A DNA stretch of 64,000 nt from Thalassotalea sp. 42_200_T64 (GTDB lineage Bacteria; Pseudomonadota; Gammaproteobacteria; Enterobacterales; Alteromonadaceae), in assembly GCA_002162925.1 (NCBI GenBank), contig MABC01000022.1, positions 61,061 to 125,060 on the forward strand, in the 5' to 3' direction. Below, in pieces: positions 62,307-64,000 of this stretch (the first letter of the stretch is position 1; the number at the start of each line of letters is the position of its first letter). The position numbers were made by a program, and so were the translations under genes. The notes below the pieces were generated by a model that was given only the letters and a program-made list of their open reading frames with translations, was not told the origin of the DNA and ran no database searches.

Positions 62307-63524
62307 CTAGTCAAATTCAGCGATAAACTGTTTTATTCTTGGACCAACCTCTTGTCTGAATCGTCGACCATTAAATACCCCGTAGTGTCCAACTTCAGGC
62401 TGAAGGTAGTGTTGTTTCATCTGCTCGGGTATACCCGATAATATTTGATGTGCCGCCTGTGTTTGACCTGCGCCAGTGATATCATCTTTTTCACCTTCAA
62501 TGGTCATTAATGCAACTTGTGTTACCGCTGAGGTATCGATTAACTTCCCTTGATAGGTCATCTCACCTTTGGGTAATTGATGCTCAATAAATACATGTTT
62601 AATGGTATCAATATAGTATTGAGCGGGTAAGTCCATTACCGCTAAGTATTCATTATAAAATTGACGGTGGTTTTCAGCATTGTCACCATCGCCTTTGATT
62701 AAGTCACCATAAAAGGTAAAATGTTTATTAATATGACTATCCATATTCATACTTAAAAAACCAGAGAGTTGGATAAAACCGGGATAGACTCGCTGCCCTT
62801 CACCTAAATAGCCATTGGGTACAGTACAAATGACATTTTTCTCAAACCACTCCAGTTCTTTTGAAATAGCATAGTCGTTAACTTCCGTTGGGCTGATCCT
62901 GGTATCAACAGGACCACCAAGCAGTGACATTGATTTAGGCTGATAACTCGCATTATTCTCTGCCATGACGGTTGCAGCAACAATGGTTGGAACGGTTGGT
63001 TGGCACACGGCAATAATATGAAAATCTCCGGCTAAATACTGGCTAAATTCAATAATAGTATCGACATAATCATCAAACGAAAAACTGCCGGCGCTTAGCG
63101 GTACATCTCTGGCATTAACCCAGTCAGTAATATAAACATCGTGATCCTCAATAAAGTGCTCTACGGTACCACGTAACAGGGTTGAATAATGTCCAGATAA
63201 AGGTGCAATAATTAATACCTTAGGCTGAGAATATTGACCATTTCGCTGAAAGTTCAATAACTTGCAATAAGGTTTGTCGATAACAACCACTTCTTTAATG
63301 GCTATTTTGTTGCCATCAATATTGGCATATTCAATATTAAACCTTGGTTTGCCATAAACTCCGGTAAAGCGTTCAATGACTTCCGCCGTTGCTGCTATGG
63401 TTTTACCAGCGAAAGAATAATTTAATGGTGACCACGGTTGCTCACTAAACTGTTGCATTTGTTGCATCCAAGCATTCAACGGGGATACTGCAGTCATGTA
63501 AGATTGATGCATTTGATATAACAT
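62307..63524 (-). CDS. phaZ: Intracellular polyhydroxyalkanoate depolymerase
   Basis: Degrades native PHB granules. 405 residues with the PHB_depo_C architecture: MLYQMHQSYMTAVSPLNAWM start, nucleophile Cys174 in IIAVCQPTVP (Cys in place of the serine of extracellular depolymerases), TDWVNARDVPLSAGSFSFDD, Asp in TIEGEKDDITGAGQ and His in EVGHYGVFNGRRFRQE. AAAGGT precedes ATG 63524. It converges on phaC with the broken IS110 element between them; the transposase-side sequence begins within about 60 bases of its stop. Confidence 0.93.
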   Translation of the reverse strand: MLYQMHQSYMTAVSPLNAWMQQMQQFSEQPWSPLNYSFAGKTIAATAEVIERFTGVYGKPRFNIEYANIDGNKIAIKEVVVIDKPYCKLLNFQRNGQYSQPKVLIIAPLSGHYSTLLRGTVEHFIEDHDVYITDWVNARDVPLSAGSFSFDDYVDTIIEFSQYLAGDFHIIAVCQPTVPTIVAATVMAENNASYQPKSMSLLGGPVDTRISPTEVNDYAISKELEWFEKNVICTVPNGYLGEGQRVYPGFIQLSGFLSMNMDSHINKHFTFYGDLIKGDGDNAENHRQFYNEYLAVMDLPAQYYIDTIKHVFIEHQLPKGEMTYQGKLIDTSAVTQVALMTIEGEKDDITGAGQTQAAHQILSGIPEQMKQHYLQPEVGHYGVFNGRRFRQEVGPRIKQFIAEFD

Positions 63525-63790
63525 GGTATTACCTTTTTAGTTTGCTCTCGCATTCACTGGCAATGCGTAATAATGTTCAGTAAGAATAAAGCGATACGGC
63601 ATTGTGCGGTGCAGCATTGGTTGAATACTAACGCCAATACAGGTCAAAGATCAACCGAAATCTATAAATTTCCAATGAATTTTTTCTCAAAAGATAAATG
63701 CAATCAGCTTTATAAAACGAGGGTATAGCCAAAGACTATTGCAGCATCATCTTGTATACCCGCTCCACTTCAAGATGCAGGTTTCAGAGT
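63525..63790. other. phaZ upstream region, no gene seen
   Basis: AT-rich with no supported frame. It should hold the phaZ promoter. At 63755-63765 TATACCCGCTCC leads into the repeat element at 63791. Confidence 0.4.
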
Positions 63791-63927
63791 GCTTGAGCGA
63801 TTCCAATACAAGGCGCAGTTGTGTAGTAATGGTTATTCTCGGCAACATCTCCTGCGTTGCCCTAATACAGTACATCCGTGTACTAACCTTACAAATAGCT
63901 GCAACGAAGTAGTGGGATTGCTCAAGC
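63791..63927. repeat. 137-bp inverted-repeat element related to the 51.5-kb repeat
   Basis: Ends GCTTGAGCGATTCC and (complement) GCTTGAGCAATCCC form terminal inverted repeats. Inside, on the minus strand, CGGATGTACTGTATTAGGGC and GTTGCCGAGAATAAC match the block at about 51561-51605. It appears to be a dispersed intergenic element. Confidence 0.65.
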
Positions 63928-64000
63928 GCTTCTTCGATGGGTTTAAAAGCAATTTATGCCGCGTTATCAAATTGAACAATGGAACAACCATTCTCTCAAT

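Overview
The window is a 64-kb stretch of a marine gammaproteobacterial chromosome, most likely a Colwelliaceae/Alteromonadales relative (Colwellia or Thalassotalea-like). This is inferred from protein style, the gene content (ackA-pta, sthA, thrS-infC-rpmI-rplT, a long-form purC, lysC behind a lysine riboswitch, a PHB cluster) and moderately AT-rich DNA. No species can be fixed without a database search.

Layout. 1-8.7 kb: central metabolism (a TPP enzyme cut by the window edge, a flavoprotein dehydrogenase, a LuxR-type regulator, ackA-pta, purU). 8.9-11.6 kb: a secreted reprolysin-like zinc protease with a GlyGly-CTERM anchor. 11.8-16.1 kb: a decayed MFS gene, an acyl-CoA synthetase and a GntP-type permease. 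16.2-20.3 kb: small orphan genes, sthA, a 195-bp MITE, a frameshifted DUF1810 gene, a Pycsar-effector-like membrane protein and a 147-bp 3' fragment of RNase P RNA. 20.51-29.12 kb: an 8.6-kb integrative element in the 3' end of tRNA-Val(GAC), carrying an acyltransferase behind 9-bp tandem repeats, an unrecognised two-gene operon, an AlpA/HTH/recombinase module and a P4-type integrase next to the tRNA. 29.3-37 kb: MATE pump, ribE, fructosamine kinase, START protein, and the thrS-infC-rpmI-rplT translation operon with the rare ATT start of infC and a probable thrS operator. 37.2-46.9 kb: purC, a 99-bp structured tandem repeat array, mltD, gloB, a methyltransferase, an FGGY kinase, a Nif3-like protein, cytochrome b561-YceI and ElyC. 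47.1-48.9 kb: lysine riboswitch and lysC, with a 55-bp MITE derivative inserted in the leader. 49-55.4 kb: oxidoreductases, glutathione peroxidase, a DUF4382 lipoprotein flanked by inverted repeats, sbcB and a LysR regulator. 56.2-63.5 kb: a complete polyhydroxybutyrate cycle (phaB, phaA, phasin, phaC, phaZ) interrupted by an IS110-family element whose transposase is broken by an 11-bp duplication and which keeps a structured candidate bridge-RNA region.

How genes work together. ackA-pta links acetyl-CoA to acetate; phaA and phaB draw acetyl-CoA into (R)-3-hydroxybutyryl-CoA, phaC polymerises it on phasin-coated granules and phaZ mobilises it; sthA balances the NADPH that phaB consumes. lysC expression is probably set by lysine at the translational level. 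The most promising unknowns are the two-gene operon at 23.7-25.7 kb in the tRNA-Val island, the lysC leader carrying a MITE, the 99-bp hairpin array, the candidate IS110 RNA, and the truncated rnpB. Intergenic regions are also unusually rich in short tandem repeats of unrelated sequence.
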